From the NCBI RefSeq assembly GCF_004804275.1, contig NZ_STGI01000004.1:393605-457604 (forward strand): 64,000 nucleotides of DNA, written 5' to 3'. The notes beneath the pieces were generated by a model, which was not told where the DNA came from, searched no databases, and saw nothing but the letters and a program-made list of their open reading frames with translations. Made by a program: the position numbers and the translations under genes. Position 1 is the stretch's first letter. Every line of letters begins with the position of its first letter. Source of the stretch: Herbaspirillum sp. ST 5-3 (GTDB lineage Bacteria > Pseudomonadota > Gammaproteobacteria > Burkholderiales > Burkholderiaceae_D). Shown here in pieces: positions 18,434 to 32,214 of this stretch.

Positions 18434-20986
18434 ATGGCGTCTCTTGCATTGACGCTCAAAGAGCAGCTGAAGAGCGAGCGCCAAGCAGCAATCGATGCGT
18501 TTCAGGCCGATGGCAAGCCTGAAAAGCTGCTGAGACAGCTTCGTCAAAATGTCGATGTTGCACTAACCCAGGCATGGGAGGCATTTGGCATGCCTCCCAG
18601 TGCGGCGCTGGTCGCCGTAGGCGGATACGGCCGCGGCGAGCTGTTTCCGCATTCCGATGTGGATGTGTTGATTCTGCTTGACTCTCCGGCGGATGCGGAC
18701 CTGCAGGGGACGCTCGAAGAACTGGTTCAGCTGTTCTGGGATATCGGCCTCGAAATGGGTCACAGCATTCGGACTGTTGATGAATGTCTTACCGAATCGG
18801 CGGCCGACATCACTGTTCAGACCAGTCTTCTTGAAGGCCGCTTCATCACCGGCAACCGCAAGCTGTTTCAGTTTTTACGGGATCGCCATACCGCCGCCAT
18901 CAATCCGCAAGCGTTTTTTCAGGCCAAGACCCTGGAGATGCGGCAGCGGCACGCCAAGTACGAAGATACGCCGTACAGCCTCGAGCCGAATTGCAAGGAA
19001 AGTCCTGGTGGATTACGCGACTTGCAGGTCATTATCTGGGTTGCCAAAGCCGCCGGCCTCGGCGATTCCTGGCGCAAGCTGGCTGAACGCGGCCTGATTA
19101 CGCCGACCGAAGCGCGTCAGTTGACGCAAAAGGAACGCGCATTCAAGGACATCCGGATTCGCTTGCATATCCACGCCCATCGGCGTGAAGACAGACTGGT
19201 TTTCGACGTGCAAACGCCCATTGCCGAGTCATTCGGCTTCAAGACGACAGAAACGCGCCGAGCCAGCGAATACCTGATGCAGCACTACTACTGGGCGGCA
19301 AAAGCGGTTACGCAGCTCAATACGATCCTGCTGCAAAACATCGAAGCGCAGCTGTTCCCTCAGCCAGGCTCGCTGCAGCCGATCAACGAGCGCTTCAACG
19401 AGATCAACGGCCTGGTCGACATTGCCCAGGACAATACGTTCGAGGCAACGCCCTCAGCAATGCTTGAAGTGTTCCTGCTCATCGCTCAGCATTCCGAATT
19501 GAAAGGGATGACCGCACGCACCTTACGCGCGCTCTGGCATGCCCGCTTCAAGATTGACGGCAAGTTCCGGCGGGATCCGGTAAATCGCGCGCTGTTCCTG
19601 CAGATCCTTCAGGCACCGCAGGGAATCACCCACGCGCTGCGAGGAATGAACCAGACCAGCATCCTGGGCCGGTATCTGCCGAATTTCCGCCGCATCATCG
19701 GCCAGATGCAGCATGACCTGTTTCATGTCTATACGGTCGACCAGCACATCCTCATGGTGGTGCGCAATGTTCGTCGCTTCACGATGACGGAACATGCGCA
19801 TGAATATCCGTTCTGCAGCCAGTTGATGGCCAACTTCGCGCAACCATGGCTGCTGTACATCGCAGCACTCTTCCATGATATCGCCAAGGGTCGCATGGGC
19901 GACCATTCCACGCTGGGCATGACCGACGCTCGCCAGTTTTGCAAGGACCATGGCCTGTCGAAGGAGGATACTGCTCTGGTGGTGTTCCTCGTGCAGCATC
20001 ATCTGTCCATGTCCCAGGTCGCTCAGAAACAGGATTTGTCGGATCCGGATGTCACTCGCCATTTTGCCAACCTGGTCAAGGATGAACGCCATCTCACCGC
20101 GCTGTATTTGCTGACGGTTGCGGACATCCGCGGCACCAGTCCGAAAGTCTGGAACGCGTGGAAAGGCAAGCTGCTTGAGGATCTCTACAGGATGACCTTG
20201 CGGGTGCTCGGCGGTGAAGACCCCTCTACCGATCATGAGCTGAAAAACCGCCAGGATGCTGCACTGAAGACTTTGCGCCTGTACGGCCTGCCAGAGAGTG
20301 CACACGAGCGTCTCTGGCGGCAACTCGACGTGGCTTACTTCCTGCGCCACGACGCATCCGATATCGCATGGCAAACTCGCTCGCTCTATAACAAGACCGA
20401 CAGCGAGCGCGCCGTCGTCAAATCCCGGCTCGCGCCGATTGGCGAAGGCGTGCAGGTGGCGGTCTATGTCAAGGACCAACCCGATCTGTTTGCCCGGATT
20501 TGCAGCTACTTCGACAGGAAGAATTTCAGCATTCTTGATGCCAAGATTCACACCACCAAGAATGGCTACGCGCTGGATACATTCCTGGTCACCGAACCTG
20601 CATTTGCCAACAATTATCGCGACATCATCAATCTGATCGAGCACGAGCTGACTGAATTGCTGGAGTCTCGCGAGCCATTGCCGCCCCCGACCAGGGGCCG
20701 GCTGTCACGGCTATCGCGCACCTTTCCGATCACGCCGACGGTCGATCTGCGGCCGGACGAACGCGGCCAATACTATCTGCTGTCGGTGTCCGCAAACGAC
20801 CGCAACGGTTTGTTGTATTCGATCGCGAACGTGCTCGCGAAGTACAAGATCAATCTGCATACGGCAAAGATCATGACCCTGGGGGAACGTGTCGAAGACG
20901 TTTTCCTGGTCGATGGTCCGGTGCTCAGCAATGCGCGCAGCCAGATCCAGCTCGAGACCGACCTGCTCGAGGCGCTACGTGTCTAG
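18434..20986 (+). CDS. glnD: [Protein-PII] uridylyltransferase/uridylyl-removing enzyme
   Basis: GlnD senses glutamine and adds or removes UMP on PII proteins, controlling nitrogen assimilation. The 850-residue protein has the nucleotidyltransferase motif [19 protein letters not shown] (about residues 55-75), an HD domain with [12 protein letters not shown] for UMP removal, and two C-terminal ACT domains ([19 protein letters not shown] and [20 protein letters not shown]). The ATG at 18434 is 2 nt after the map stop; the frame is open upstream inside map but that part is a shadow. Confidence 0.97.
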   Translation: MASLALTLKEQLKSERQAAIDAFQADGKPEKLLRQLRQNVDVALTQAWEAFGMPPSAALVAVGGYGRGELFPHSDVDVLILLDSPADADLQGTLEELVQLFWDIGLEMGHSIRTVDECLTESAADITVQTSLLEGRFITGNRKLFQFLRDRHTAAINPQAFFQAKTLEMRQRHAKYEDTPYSLEPNCKESPGGLRDLQVIIWVAKAAGLGDSWRKLAERGLITPTEARQLTQKERAFKDIRIRLHIHAHRREDRLVFDVQTPIAESFGFKTTETRRASEYLMQHYYWAAKAVTQLNTILLQNIEAQLFPQPGSLQPINERFNEINGLVDIAQDNTFEATPSAMLEVFLLIAQHSELKGMTARTLRALWHARFKIDGKFRRDPVNRALFLQILQAPQGITHALRGMNQTSILGRYLPNFRRIIGQMQHDLFHVYTVDQHILMVVRNVRRFTMTEHAHEYPFCSQLMANFAQPWLLYIAALFHDIAKGRMGDHSTLGMTDARQFCKDHGLSKEDTALVVFLVQHHLSMSQVAQKQDLSDPDVTRHFANLVKDERHLTALYLLTVADIRGTSPKVWNAWKGKLLEDLYRMTLRVLGGEDPSTDHELKNRQDAALKTLRLYGLPESAHERLWRQLDVAYFLRHDASDIAWQTRSLYNKTDSERAVVKSRLAPIGEGVQVAVYVKDQPDLFARICSYFDRKNFSILDAKIHTTKNGYALDTFLVTEPAFANNYRDIINLIEHELTELLESREPLPPPTRGRLSRLSRTFPITPTVDLRPDERGQYYLLSVSANDRNGLLYSIANVLAKYKINLHTAKIMTLGERVEDVFLVDGPVLSNARSQIQLETDLLEALRV

Positions 20987-21003
20987 CTTTCTTATCTCAT
21001 CCC

Positions 21004-21750
21004 ATGACTGAACTTGTCCGACTCTCCAAACGCATGTCCGAACTTGGCCTCTGCTCGCGCCGTGAAGCCGATGAATGGATCGAGCGTGGCTGGGTACGCG
21101 TCGATGGTGTCATTGTGTCCGAACTGGGAAGCAAGGTATTGCCGGGCCAGCGCATTACGGTAGAGCGCCAGGCCAGCGCCCAGCAAGCGCGCCGCGTCAC
21201 GGTCCTTCTCAACAAGCCGGTCGGATTTGTGAGCGGCCAGGCGGAAGACGGCTACAAACCCGCCGTCACACTCATTAATGCCGACACGCGCTGGAAAGAA
21301 GACAAGGCTCCACAACAATTCCATCCCAGCCAGCTGCGCAGCCTAGTTCCCGCCGGCCGGCTCGATATCGATTCGGTGGGCTTGCTGGTCCTGACGCAAG
21401 ACGGCCGCATCGCGAGGCAATTGATCGGTGAAGATACGTTGGTCGAAAAAGAATATCTGGTGCGTGTGCAATACGGCAAGCCGGGCAAATTACCGGATGC
21501 CAATCTCAAGTTGCTGAATCATGGGTTGTCACTCGACGGCAAGAAACTGTTGCCAGCAAAAGTACGCTGGCAGAACGAGGATCAGTTGAGCTTCATTCTG
21601 CGGGAAGGGAAGAAACGACAGATCAGGCGCATGTGCGAAGCCGTCGGTCTCAAGGTGCTCGGGCTCAAACGGGTCCGGATCGGGCGCGTTACCCTGGGCG
21701 ACTTGCCAGTGGGGCAATGGCGCTACCTGCGTCCCGACGAAAAGTTCTAA
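21004..21750 (+). CDS. rluF: RsuA/RluF-family 23S rRNA pseudouridine synthase
   Basis: This enzyme isomerises uridine to pseudouridine in rRNA. The 248-residue product has an N-terminal S4 RNA-binding domain (VRLSKRMSELGLCSRREADE), the catalytic-Asp block PAGRLDIDSVGLLVLTQDG, and a C-terminal REGKKRQIRRMCEAVG. The ending (RIGRVTLGDLPVGQWRYL) resembles RluF more than RluB or RluE, so U2604 of 23S rRNA is the likely target, with moderate certainty. It follows glnD by 17 nt and converges on def. Confidence 0.88.
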   Translation: MTELVRLSKRMSELGLCSRREADEWIERGWVRVDGVIVSELGSKVLPGQRITVERQASAQQARRVTVLLNKPVGFVSGQAEDGYKPAVTLINADTRWKEDKAPQQFHPSQLRSLVPAGRLDIDSVGLLVLTQDGRIARQLIGEDTLVEKEYLVRVQYGKPGKLPDANLKLLNHGLSLDGKKLLPAKVRWQNEDQLSFILREGKKRQIRRMCEAVGLKVLGLKRVRIGRVTLGDLPVGQWRYLRPDEKF

Positions 21751-21800
21751 CAGGGTGTTGAAAAGCGACTGCGCGGGCCGACTGACGAAAGCGCCGGGAG

Positions 21801-22333
21801 TCAGTCATCGTGACTGGCATCCAAGCCCGGGAACAAGATATCGGTAAAGCCAAAGCGCGAGAAATCCTTGATCCTCATTGGATACAAGATTCCCGCCAGG
21901 TGATCGCACTCATGCTGTACGACGCGCGCATGAAATCCTTCTGCATCCCGGCTGATGACACGCCCATGCTGGTCGACGCCCTCATAGTGAAGCTTCGTCC
22001 AGCGAGGCACCATGCCGCGCAATCCGGGTACCGACAAGCATCCTTCCCAGCCATCTTCGAGCTCGTCCGAGAGCGGTTTGAGCGTCGGATTGATCAAAAC
22101 CGTCTCGGGTACAGGCGGTGCGTCCGGATAACGTGCATTGTCTTTGAAACCGAAAATGACGAGCTGCAGATTGACGCCAATCTGCGGCGCAGCAAGCCCT
22201 GCGCCATTTGCGGCACGCATGGTATCGAACATGTCGTCAATCAACTCATCCAGCTCGCGAGTGCCAAATCGAGTAAGGGGTTCGGCCTGGCGCAGCAGGC
22301 GCGGATCGCCCATCCTGAGAATTTCTCTGACGC

Positions 22334-22337
<4 letters not shown>
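21801..22337 (-). CDS. def: Peptide deformylase
   Basis: Peptide deformylase removes the formyl group from the starting methionine of new proteins. The 178-residue product has the three motifs [21 protein letters not shown] (metal-binding Cys) and QHECDHLAG (metal-binding His pair and catalytic Glu). Its ATG overlaps the galU stop by 4 nt. It is not next to fmt here, so this may be a second deformylase, as many Burkholderiales carry; that is inference. Confidence 0.95.
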
Positions 22338-25284
<2,947 letters not shown>

Positions 25285-26358
25285 TTAGCTGAACAAACGC
25301 AAGGCCCGTGTCGACCCCGCCGGGATGCCGGCCGCTTCCATCTGCTTGTAGAACGCCTGAACCTGTTCCGCAATTTCCGTCAGCGCCGCGTCCGACAGCG
25401 GCTGGTTGCCGTCATCGACCACAACGCCATCCAGGCGTGCCGCGAGCATCTTGGCGCATGCAATCATGGCTCCGAAGCCGTCGCGCGCAGGCGTAACGCG
25501 AGGCACGTCGAGCAACAAGGTCAGGCGCGCTGTCGTCTCGGCGGCAAGCGTCACGTTGGTCGACAGGGAAAACAGGATGTCGCCTTCTCCGTCGGGCATC
25601 ACCAGCCGCCCATCCGGGCGCAGATCGAAACCTTGGCGCTCAAGTGCTGTGAGCAATGTATTGATCGCCCATGGGGCGCCTTTTGCTTGCACATTGACAC
25701 TCAGCTGTGCGTCATATTCGGCAACAAACTGGTGCAGGCTGCGTGCGCGCGTCATGACGTCCGTCATGTCGGGCACATCGGGCTCCGCATCGATTTCGTC
25801 ACACACCTGACGCAAACGCATGATCAGCTCGGAATACTCCAGTTCATTCAGCGCACCGCTGCGATTGGCGAGCTGTACTCCCGCAAACAGTCCGTAGTAC
25901 ACGCCACCGTGCGTGACCGGCTCCCATACGCCATCATCGCGCTGTGCGATGAAATGGACCGGCTTGTTGCCGACATGTCGCAAGGCCTGGAGCTTGGGAA
26001 GAATCTTTTCGCCTCGTGCCGGCGCTTCCAAGGCGAGAGAAATGGCGCAATCGATCAGCTCGTCGACGGGTAGTTCCTTCTGGGGCTCCTCGACCGTCTG
26101 AGCTGCCGCTTCACCGCCAGCGTGAATTTCAGGCTCCGCTCCTTGATGCTCTGGCGTCGGCGCAAACATGGGTTCATGACGTTCGCTGACTGCATCGCCG
26201 GAAACAGCTCCGGAATGCATCAACACGTCGTCGTGTTCGGAGGAAAAGGCGCGTTGTACGCTCTTCTTTGCCTTGTATTCCTGCCACTTGTTGTAGGTGA
26301 TGACGCCGACGACGATCGCGCCACCGATTGCCATCAGGCTTGCCTGGAGGTCTGTCAT
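25285..26358 (-). CDS. zipA: Cell division protein ZipA
   Basis: ZipA anchors FtsZ to the inner membrane at the division site. The 357-residue protein has an N-terminal membrane helix (MTDLQASLMAIGGAIVVGVI), a charged, Pro/Glu-rich linker (about residues 25-105) and a C-terminal ZipA domain. That domain includes KGAPWAINTLLTALERQGFD and GDILFSLSTNVT. I chose the ATG at 26358 because the helix then starts at residue 1 and GGAG lies upstream. The frame is open further up but unlike the family. Confidence 0.9.
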   Translation of the reverse strand: MTDLQASLMAIGGAIVVGVITYNKWQEYKAKKSVQRAFSSEHDDVLMHSGAVSGDAVSERHEPMFAPTPEHQGAEPEIHAGGEAAAQTVEEPQKELPVDELIDCAISLALEAPARGEKILPKLQALRHVGNKPVHFIAQRDDGVWEPVTHGGVYYGLFAGVQLANRSGALNELEYSELIMRLRQVCDEIDAEPDVPDMTDVMTRARSLHQFVAEYDAQLSVNVQAKGAPWAINTLLTALERQGFDLRPDGRLVMPDGEGDILFSLSTNVTLAAETTARLTLLLDVPRVTPARDGFGAMIACAKMLAARLDGVVVDDGNQPLSDAALTEIAEQVQAFYKQMEAAGIPAGSTRALRLFS

Positions 26359-26828
26359 GCCGGCTGCACTCCTGTGTAGGAAATCGCAGCGCGAATGATG
26401 CCAAGGTCGAAGGAACAGGCGTATACCCATTCCGCAGATAGAAATCGGGTCATTTGGAAAATCCAGTTAGGTGACGGCGGCTCCGATATGTCGCCGTCAA
26501 AACATTATGGCTGAAGGCGCGAAATCGCGCGTGCGCGAAGGCTGTCGCAACTTGGGACTCAGGGTAGTGTTCAAGGGAAAAGTTGTCAAGCTGGACAGCC
26601 CGGCACACCACTCGGAAACTCCAAATATTGTGCTCCGAAGAAAAATGTATGTCCGGCATTGATCGTTGCCCAATCGCCGCACTCATGCCGTTGACGATCA
26701 TCAATGCACAGGACATTCAGTGACTAAAGAATAACAACAACCCGGAGCGGCATCTGATTGTTTCTCGTAACAAAGTATTGCGCGCCGCTCCTAAACGTAT
26801 CAAACATCCTTTCTATATGGAGACACGC
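26359..26828. other. 470-nt region without a supported gene between zipA and the next small gene
   Basis: Two short open frames here (26450-26716 minus, 26471-26662 plus) lack ribosome sites and show no recognisable features, so I do not call them. GACGGCG at about 26475 can pair with CGCCGTC at about 26494-26500, with no T tract. A promoter for the plus-strand gene at 26829 and one for zipA must lie here, but I see no strong box. Confidence 0.4.
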
Positions 26829-27197
26829 ATGGAACTCGATCATGGAACAGCTACCATGTCCCGCGCCTTTGCAAGCTCTGGCGAGCACGCCGAAGCGACC
26901 GTGCACGCAAAAGCAAACAACAGCTCCTCCAGCAATCCGACAAGGCCGGCCGGGATGAACATGCGCTTGAAAAAAAATCGTCTCGACAATTCCGGGACGA
27001 AAGACTTCAAGCTGCAGGAGCTTGCCATGCTTTCCATCGCCCCCATCGTTCGCTCAATCCATCATTGGTGGCTGCAACGCGCTGAGGAGCATTACCTGAT
27101 TTGCGCTGATGTTGAACAGCAACGCGCACGTGAGGCGCAGATGAATGTCGCCTATTATCAAAAACGTGCAGCCCTCGCCCGCTCCGCCCGGAACTAA
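26829..27197 (+). CDS. Small protein of unknown function between smc and zipA
   Basis: I do not recognise this 122-residue protein. It starts MELDHGTATMSRAFASSGEH, has a Ser/Asn/Thr-rich middle (about residues 30-50) and a positively charged piece (MRLKKNRLD). The C-terminal half is more ordered-looking: LAMLSIAPIVRSIHHWWLQR, then AEEHYLICADVEQQRAREAQ, ending with YYQKRAALARSARN. That half looks like an amphipathic helix region. GGAGA at 26819-26823 is 5 nt before the ATG at 26829 and decides the start. It is transcribed against smc and zipA, splitting a cluster that is normally contiguous. Confidence 0.65.
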   Translation: MELDHGTATMSRAFASSGEHAEATVHAKANNSSSSNPTRPAGMNMRLKKNRLDNSGTKDFKLQELAMLSIAPIVRSIHHWWLQRAEEHYLICADVEQQRAREAQMNVAYYQKRAALARSARN

Positions 27198-27215
27198 ACC
27201 CAGCCTCGCTCAAAC

Positions 27216-27242
27216 AGCGGGCGGCCTTCCAAGCCACCCGCT
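27216..27242. terminator. Hairpin between convergent small gene and smc
   Basis: AGCGGGCGGC (27216-27225) pairs with GCCACCCGCT (27233-27242), ten pairs with one mismatch or G-U, over a 7-nt loop. It lies between the ends of two convergent genes, where a two-way terminator is expected. The flanking T runs are weak (GTTTG on the minus side). Confidence 0.5.
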
Positions 27243-27260
27243 CTCCTTGAACACCAGAGA

Positions 27261-30200
27261 TCACGCCGCCTGAGCTTCACTCGCGAAATTTGCCGCGGAT
27301 TCCATATCAACGGCCACGATGCGCGACACGCCTTGTTCCTGCATCGTCACGCCAATCAGTTGCTGTGCCATTTCCATTGCGATCTTGTTGTGCGAGATGA
27401 ACAGGAATTGCGTGTGCGACGACATGCGCTTGACCATGTTGCAAAAACGTTCCGTATTCGCGTCATCGAGCGGCGCGTCGACCTCGTCCAGCAGACAGAA
27501 CGGAGCGGGATTCAACTGGAACATCGAGAACACCAATGCGGTGGCGGTCAGCGCTTTTTCTCCGCCGGAGAGCAGGTGAATCGTGGCGTTCTTCTTGCCC
27601 GGCGGCTGGGCCATCACTTGCACGCCGGAATCGAGAATTTCCTCGCCGGTCATGATCAGTTTTGCATTGCCGCCGCCGAACAGTACCGGGAACAATTCGC
27701 CGAAATGTTTGTTCACCTTGTCGAATGTATCCTGCAACAGGTCGCGCGTCTCCTTGTCGATCTTGTTGATCGCATCTTCCAGCGTCGTGATGGCTTCGGT
27801 CAGGTCGGCGTGTTGCGCGTCGAGGAAGTTCTTGCGCTCCGATGCCTGTGCAAGCTCGTCCAGTGCAGCCAGGTTGACGGGACCCAACGCGGCAATAGCA
27901 TTGGTCAGGCGGGTCACTTCACCTTGCAGATAGGACGGGCGAATCTCACCGGTGAGCTTCTCCGATAACGCCGCTTCGTCCGCCTGCGCCTCGGCCAGTT
28001 GCTGCGCGTATTGTTCGAAATTCAGGCGGGCCGCCTGCTCCTTCAGTTGCAGTTCCGTGATGCGGTCGCGCTGCGGCTGAAGATTTCGCTCTGACTGCAA
28101 GCGGGTTTCCTCGGTATGGCGCAGCTTTTGGGTCAATTGATCCAATTCATGACGCGCATCCGCCAGCGCACGCTCCTGGTCAGTACGTTTTTCCAGCAGC
28201 GATTGCAAGCCGGCTTGTGCAGCCTGGTCGTCGAGGCTTTCGAGTTCCAGATGGCCTTGTTCCATGCTGGCGAACAATTGGGCCGATTGCTCCAGCGCGG
28301 TGGCGATGCTGCGCTTGAGTTCTTCGATCTTGTTGCGGTGCGCCTTCTCGGCAAACTCGGCTTCCTGCGCAGCACGCTCCAGTTCGCGCAGGCGTTGACG
28401 TGCGTCGTTGAGCTGTTGCTCCTTGGCGAGGTAGTCGGTCTGGCCGTCTTCATGCTTTTCCTGGAGTTCCGCAAGTTCCATGTCCAGCTGTTCGAATTTT
28501 GCTTCCGACTCGGCCTTGATCTGCTGCTGCTCGGTTTCCTGCGCGGCGATTTCGGCGAGGTCGGATTCGATTTGCGTGCTGCGCTGATTGAAACGGTCCT
28601 GCACTTCGGAAAGTTTCATCACGTCGATCTGCAGGCTGTGCACGGTTTGCGTCAAGAGCGAGACGCGCTGGCGCAACTCCTGCAGGCGCTGCATGGCTTG
28701 CGACAAGGCGGCTTCAGCGCGCACCGCACGCGACTTTGCCTCTTCCGCGAGCATGTGCTGCGCGCGAAGCTGCTTGCCAATGTTTTCGATTTCCTGCTGG
28801 CGCGCCAGCATGCCATCCTGTTCGGAATCGGAGGCGTAAAAGCGGACACTCGACTGGCTGATGACATGGCCTTGCTTGGTCACGAAATAGCCGCCTACCG
28901 GCAACTTTGTGCGGTCGACGAAAGCGGCTGCAACGTCCTCTGCCACGAAGACATTGAACAGCCAGTCCTGCATCAGGGTCCGCAGGCCTGGGTCGTTCAG
29001 TTGCAACAGATTGATGAACGGTTTCAGGCCGGCCGGCGCTTCGACGCTTGCCGGAGCACCGACGTTCGGGGTGAAGAGTGCCAGCTTGGCGGGCGGGGCA
29101 TCGTTGAAAAATGACTTTGCCCAGTCCAGATTCGACATCTCGAGTGCGGAAGTCCGTTCGCGCAGCACGGATTCAAGCGCCGTTTCCCAGCCTTGGTCGA
29201 TATGCAATTTTTGCCATAGGCGCGGCAAGTCACCCAGCTCATGCTTCTTGAGCCATGGCTGGACCTTGCCCTGATTCTGCACGTTTTCTTGCAGTTGCTT
29301 CAATGCCGCCAGACGCGCTTCCAGCTGGGCGTTATTGGCGGTTTCCCGATTCAATTGCTCTTGTGCCGTGCGGCGCTCTTCTTCCAGCCTCGGCTGCTGC
29401 TCCTGGGCACCTTCCAGTTGCTCGCGCACCTCTTCCAATGCCGCCTGTTTTTCCTCCAGCTGCATCCTCAGATTGTTCAGGTGCGCGGTGTCCGGCATGG
29501 ACATGCCGTTCTTCTCCTGCGCCAGGCGTTCGCGGCGCGCGGCCAGGTTGGCGAGGATATTCGACGCGTTGCGCTGATGTGCGGACTCGAGTTCAATCTG
29601 CTGCTGGATCTGCATGATGGTGCTGCGCGACTCGGTTGTCTTGAGCTGTGCTTCACGCCATGCCTGCTCCAGAGCGGGCAGATTGTCGTGCTGGGTCTGT
29701 GCGGCGTGCTGGGCCTGTTCAACGCGCATGCCCTGCTCCTCCAGATGCATCTCGGCTTCAGCCAGTTCATCCTGATATTGCTGACCCTGGCGTTGCCATT
29801 GGTCGCGCTGTGCAGTCAGCGAATTAAGCTGGGATTTCAGGCGGTTGCGCGATTCGATCACGAACTTGATTTGTGCCTCCAGGCTGCCGATCTCGGAGTT
29901 GGTCTGATACAAGTGACCTTGCGCGGTATGCATGCGATCGCCGGCAGCGTAGTGCGCCTGGCGCATATGCTCCAGCTCGGTCTCGACGTGACGCAGCTTG
30001 GCATTCTGCTCTTCCAGATCGGTTTGCGCCTTTTCGATGTCACGGAAAAATTTTTCCTGCTCGGTCTTGGCTTCGTTCTTGCGCAGCAGCCATAGAAGTT
30101 TCTGCTTTTCATCCTGATCGGCCTGCAATTCGCGGAAGCGCTGTGCAACGGCCGCCTGGGCTTCGAGCTTTTCGAGATTTGCGCCCAGTTCGCGCAGGAT

Positions 30201-30788
30201 GTCCTCAACCCGGGTCAGGTTCTCGCGCGTGTCTTGCAAGCGGTTCTCGGTTTCGCGGCGACGCTCCTTGTACTTGGACACGCCTGCGGCTTCTTCCAGG
30301 AAGATACGCAGGTCTTCCGGGCGCGCTTCGATAATGCGCGAAATCATGCCCTGCCCGATGATGGCGTAGGCGCGCGGTCCGAGGCCTGTTCCAAGGAAAA
30401 TATCCTGGATGTCGCGCCTGCGAACCGCCTGGTTGTTAATGTAATAAGTCGATGTGCCGTCACGCGTGAGAGTGCGCTTGACCGCGATTTCCGCGTATTG
30501 GCTCCATTGCCCGGCGGCACGGCCATCGGCATTGTCGAACACAAGCTCGACCGAGGCCCGGCCAGCCGGTTTGCGGGAGGTCGAGCCGTTGAAAATCACG
30601 TCCTGCATCGATTCGCCGCGCAATTCCGATGCCTTGGATTCGCCCAATACCCAGCGCACTGCATCCATGATGTTGGATTTGCCGCAGCCATTCGGGCCCA
30701 CCACGCCGACAAGCTGGCCCGGAACCTGAAAATTGGTGGGATCGACGAATGACTTGAATCCCGATAATTTAATAGAAGTTAGACGCAC
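27261..30788 (-). CDS. smc: Chromosome segregation protein SMC
   Basis: SMC is the ATPase arm of the condensin-like complex that compacts and separates chromosomes, usually with ScpA and ScpB. The 1175-residue protein has an N-terminal head (MRLTSIKLSGFKSFVDPTNF, Walker A VGPNGCGKSN), long coiled coils (about 170-500 and 680-1010), a hinge between them, and a C-terminal head with signature LLSGGEKALTATALVFSM and Walker B CLLDEVDAPLDD. Length fits the family. Confidence 0.98.
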   Translation of the reverse strand: MRLTSIKLSGFKSFVDPTNFQVPGQLVGVVGPNGCGKSNIMDAVRWVLGESKASELRGESMQDVIFNGSTSRKPAGRASVELVFDNADGRAAGQWSQYAEIAVKRTLTRDGTSTYYINNQAVRRRDIQDIFLGTGLGPRAYAIIGQGMISRIIEARPEDLRIFLEEAAGVSKYKERRRETENRLQDTRENLTRVEDILRELGANLEKLEAQAAVAQRFRELQADQDEKQKLLWLLRKNEAKTEQEKFFRDIEKAQTDLEEQNAKLRHVETELEHMRQAHYAAGDRMHTAQGHLYQTNSEIGSLEAQIKFVIESRNRLKSQLNSLTAQRDQWQRQGQQYQDELAEAEMHLEEQGMRVEQAQHAAQTQHDNLPALEQAWREAQLKTTESRSTIMQIQQQIELESAHQRNASNILANLAARRERLAQEKNGMSMPDTAHLNNLRMQLEEKQAALEEVREQLEGAQEQQPRLEEERRTAQEQLNRETANNAQLEARLAALKQLQENVQNQGKVQPWLKKHELGDLPRLWQKLHIDQGWETALESVLRERTSALEMSNLDWAKSFFNDAPPAKLALFTPNVGAPASVEAPAGLKPFINLLQLNDPGLRTLMQDWLFNVFVAEDVAAAFVDRTKLPVGGYFVTKQGHVISQSSVRFYASDSEQDGMLARQQEIENIGKQLRAQHMLAEEAKSRAVRAEAALSQAMQRLQELRQRVSLLTQTVHSLQIDVMKLSEVQDRFNQRSTQIESDLAEIAAQETEQQQIKAESEAKFEQLDMELAELQEKHEDGQTDYLAKEQQLNDARQRLRELERAAQEAEFAEKAHRNKIEELKRSIATALEQSAQLFASMEQGHLELESLDDQAAQAGLQSLLEKRTDQERALADARHELDQLTQKLRHTEETRLQSERNLQPQRDRITELQLKEQAARLNFEQYAQQLAEAQADEAALSEKLTGEIRPSYLQGEVTRLTNAIAALGPVNLAALDELAQASERKNFLDAQHADLTEAITTLEDAINKIDKETRDLLQDTFDKVNKHFGELFPVLFGGGNAKLIMTGEEILDSGVQVMAQPPGKKNATIHLLSGGEKALTATALVFSMFQLNPAPFCLLDEVDAPLDDANTERFCNMVKRMSSHTQFLFISHNKIAMEMAQQLIGVTMQEQGVSRIVAVDMESAANFASEAQAA

Positions 30789-30922
30789 GTTATGGACTGT
30801 TCTTGGCTAGGGTTGGCAGACGGAGAATTTGCCTACGCGAAAGGGTCTTATCATATCATTTCAAGTTCGCACATCAGTACTTTCAAATCAGCAACTTAGA
30901 GGCAGAGAAGATGCGCGAACGG

Positions 30923-30928
30923 TATAAT
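30923..30928 (+). promoter_or_regulatory. Candidate -10 box of the dap operon
   Basis: A perfect TATAAT lies 44 nt before the dapC GTG start. I see no good -35 at 16-18 nt; TTAGAG at 30896-30901 is 21 nt away. The preceding 130 nt is the smc-dapC divergent gap. Confidence 0.4.
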
Positions 30929-30971
30929 TCGCCCTTTGCATTTCCGACCACTTCTCCCCGTTCCCATCAAC

Positions 30972-32189
30972 GTGAACCCGCTCTTAGACAAGCTGCAACC
31001 GTATCCATTCGAAAAGCTCCGGCTTCTCTTTTCGCAGATTACGCCCAATCCTGATTACTCGGCCATTGGCCTGGGCATCGGCGAGCCGAAGCATCCGACG
31101 CCGGCTTTTATCCAGAAAGCGCTGACCGACAATCTTGCCGGTTTGGCCAACTATCCGAGTACTGCCGGCTCAGAAGCACTGCGAAGTGCGATAGCCGGCT
31201 GGCTGGAGCGCCGCTACAACTTGCCAAAATTGAATCCGGCAACCCAGATCCTTCCGGTGAATGGATCACGTGAAGCCTTGTTCGCGCTCGCACAGACCGT
31301 CATCGATCCGACCCGCCAGGCGCCGGGCGGCGGTCCGCTCGTCATGTGCCCGAATCCCTTCTACCAGATTTACGAGGGCGCGGCCTATCTGGCAGGAGCC
31401 GAGCCGTATTTCGTCAATTCCGATCCAGCGCGCAATTTCGCTCCCGACTACAAGAGCGTTCCGGCAGAGGTGTGGCCACGCGTGCAATTGCTTTACATTT
31501 GCTCTCCCGGCAATCCCACCGGCGCGGTATTGACCCTGGCTGACTGGAAGGAATTGTTCGACCTGTCGGACCGCTACGGTTTCGTGATTGCCGCCGACGA
31601 ATGCTATTCGGAGATTTACTTCAAGTCGGAAGCGCCGCTGGGTGGACTGGAAGCGGCACACAAACTCGGCCGCAGCAGCTATCCGCGCCTGATCGCATTT
31701 TCGAGCCTGTCCAAGCGATCCAACGTCCCCGGGATGCGCTCCGGTTTTGTCGCCGGCGATGCAGAGGTGATGAAGAAATTCCTGCTGTACCGCACCTACC
31801 ACGGCAGCGCGATGAGCCCGGCCATTCAAGCCGCTTCCGTCGCCGCATGGAACGATGAACAACATGTGATCGAAAACCGCGCGAAGTACATCGCGAAGTT
31901 CAATGAAATCACGCCCATGCTGGCCGAAGTACTGGATGTTTCCCTGCCCGATGCCGGGTTCTACCTGTGGGCCAAGGTTGACAGATACGGTGGAATCTCG
32001 GATACCGAGTTCGCCCGACGCCTGTATGCCGAATATAATGTGACGGTATTGCCGGGAAGCTATCTCGCGCGCGAGGCCCATGGCATCAATCCGGGACAAG
32101 GCCGCATTCGCATGGCGCTGGTCGCCGAAGTCGACGAATGCCTGGAAGCCGCACACCGTATCGTTGCGTTCACCAAAACATTATCGTAA
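30972..32189 (+). CDS. dapC: Succinyldiaminopimelate aminotransferase
   Basis: DapC is a PLP enzyme that makes N-succinyl-L,L-diaminopimelate in the succinylase branch of lysine and meso-DAP synthesis. The 405-residue class I/II aminotransferase has [15 protein letters not shown], the PLP-contact region [14 protein letters not shown], and the PLP-lysine region [20 protein letters not shown]. The family start ([20 protein letters not shown]) falls at a GTG at 30972; no ATG or strong Shine-Dalgarno is near, and the only other open start is a TTG at 30936. It heads a run of dap genes. Confidence 0.93.
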   Translation: MNPLLDKLQPYPFEKLRLLFSQITPNPDYSAIGLGIGEPKHPTPAFIQKALTDNLAGLANYPSTAGSEALRSAIAGWLERRYNLPKLNPATQILPVNGSREALFALAQTVIDPTRQAPGGGPLVMCPNPFYQIYEGAAYLAGAEPYFVNSDPARNFAPDYKSVPAEVWPRVQLLYICSPGNPTGAVLTLADWKELFDLSDRYGFVIAADECYSEIYFKSEAPLGGLEAAHKLGRSSYPRLIAFSSLSKRSNVPGMRSGFVAGDAEVMKKFLLYRTYHGSAMSPAIQAASVAAWNDEQHVIENRAKYIAKFNEITPMLAEVLDVSLPDAGFYLWAKVDRYGGISDTEFARRLYAEYNVTVLPGSYLAREAHGINPGQGRIRMALVAEVDECLEAAHRIVAFTKTLS

Positions 32190-32214
32190 TCCCTCAACTT
32201 TAGAAGCACTCGAC

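Noticed and set aside
19523-20644. A 373-codon open frame on the minus strand opposite glnD
   Set aside because: Antisense shadow of a highly conserved gene.
26450-26716. Possible 88-residue minus-strand protein
   Set aside because: ATG present but no ribosome site, no recognisable family, and codon pattern unlike neighbours.
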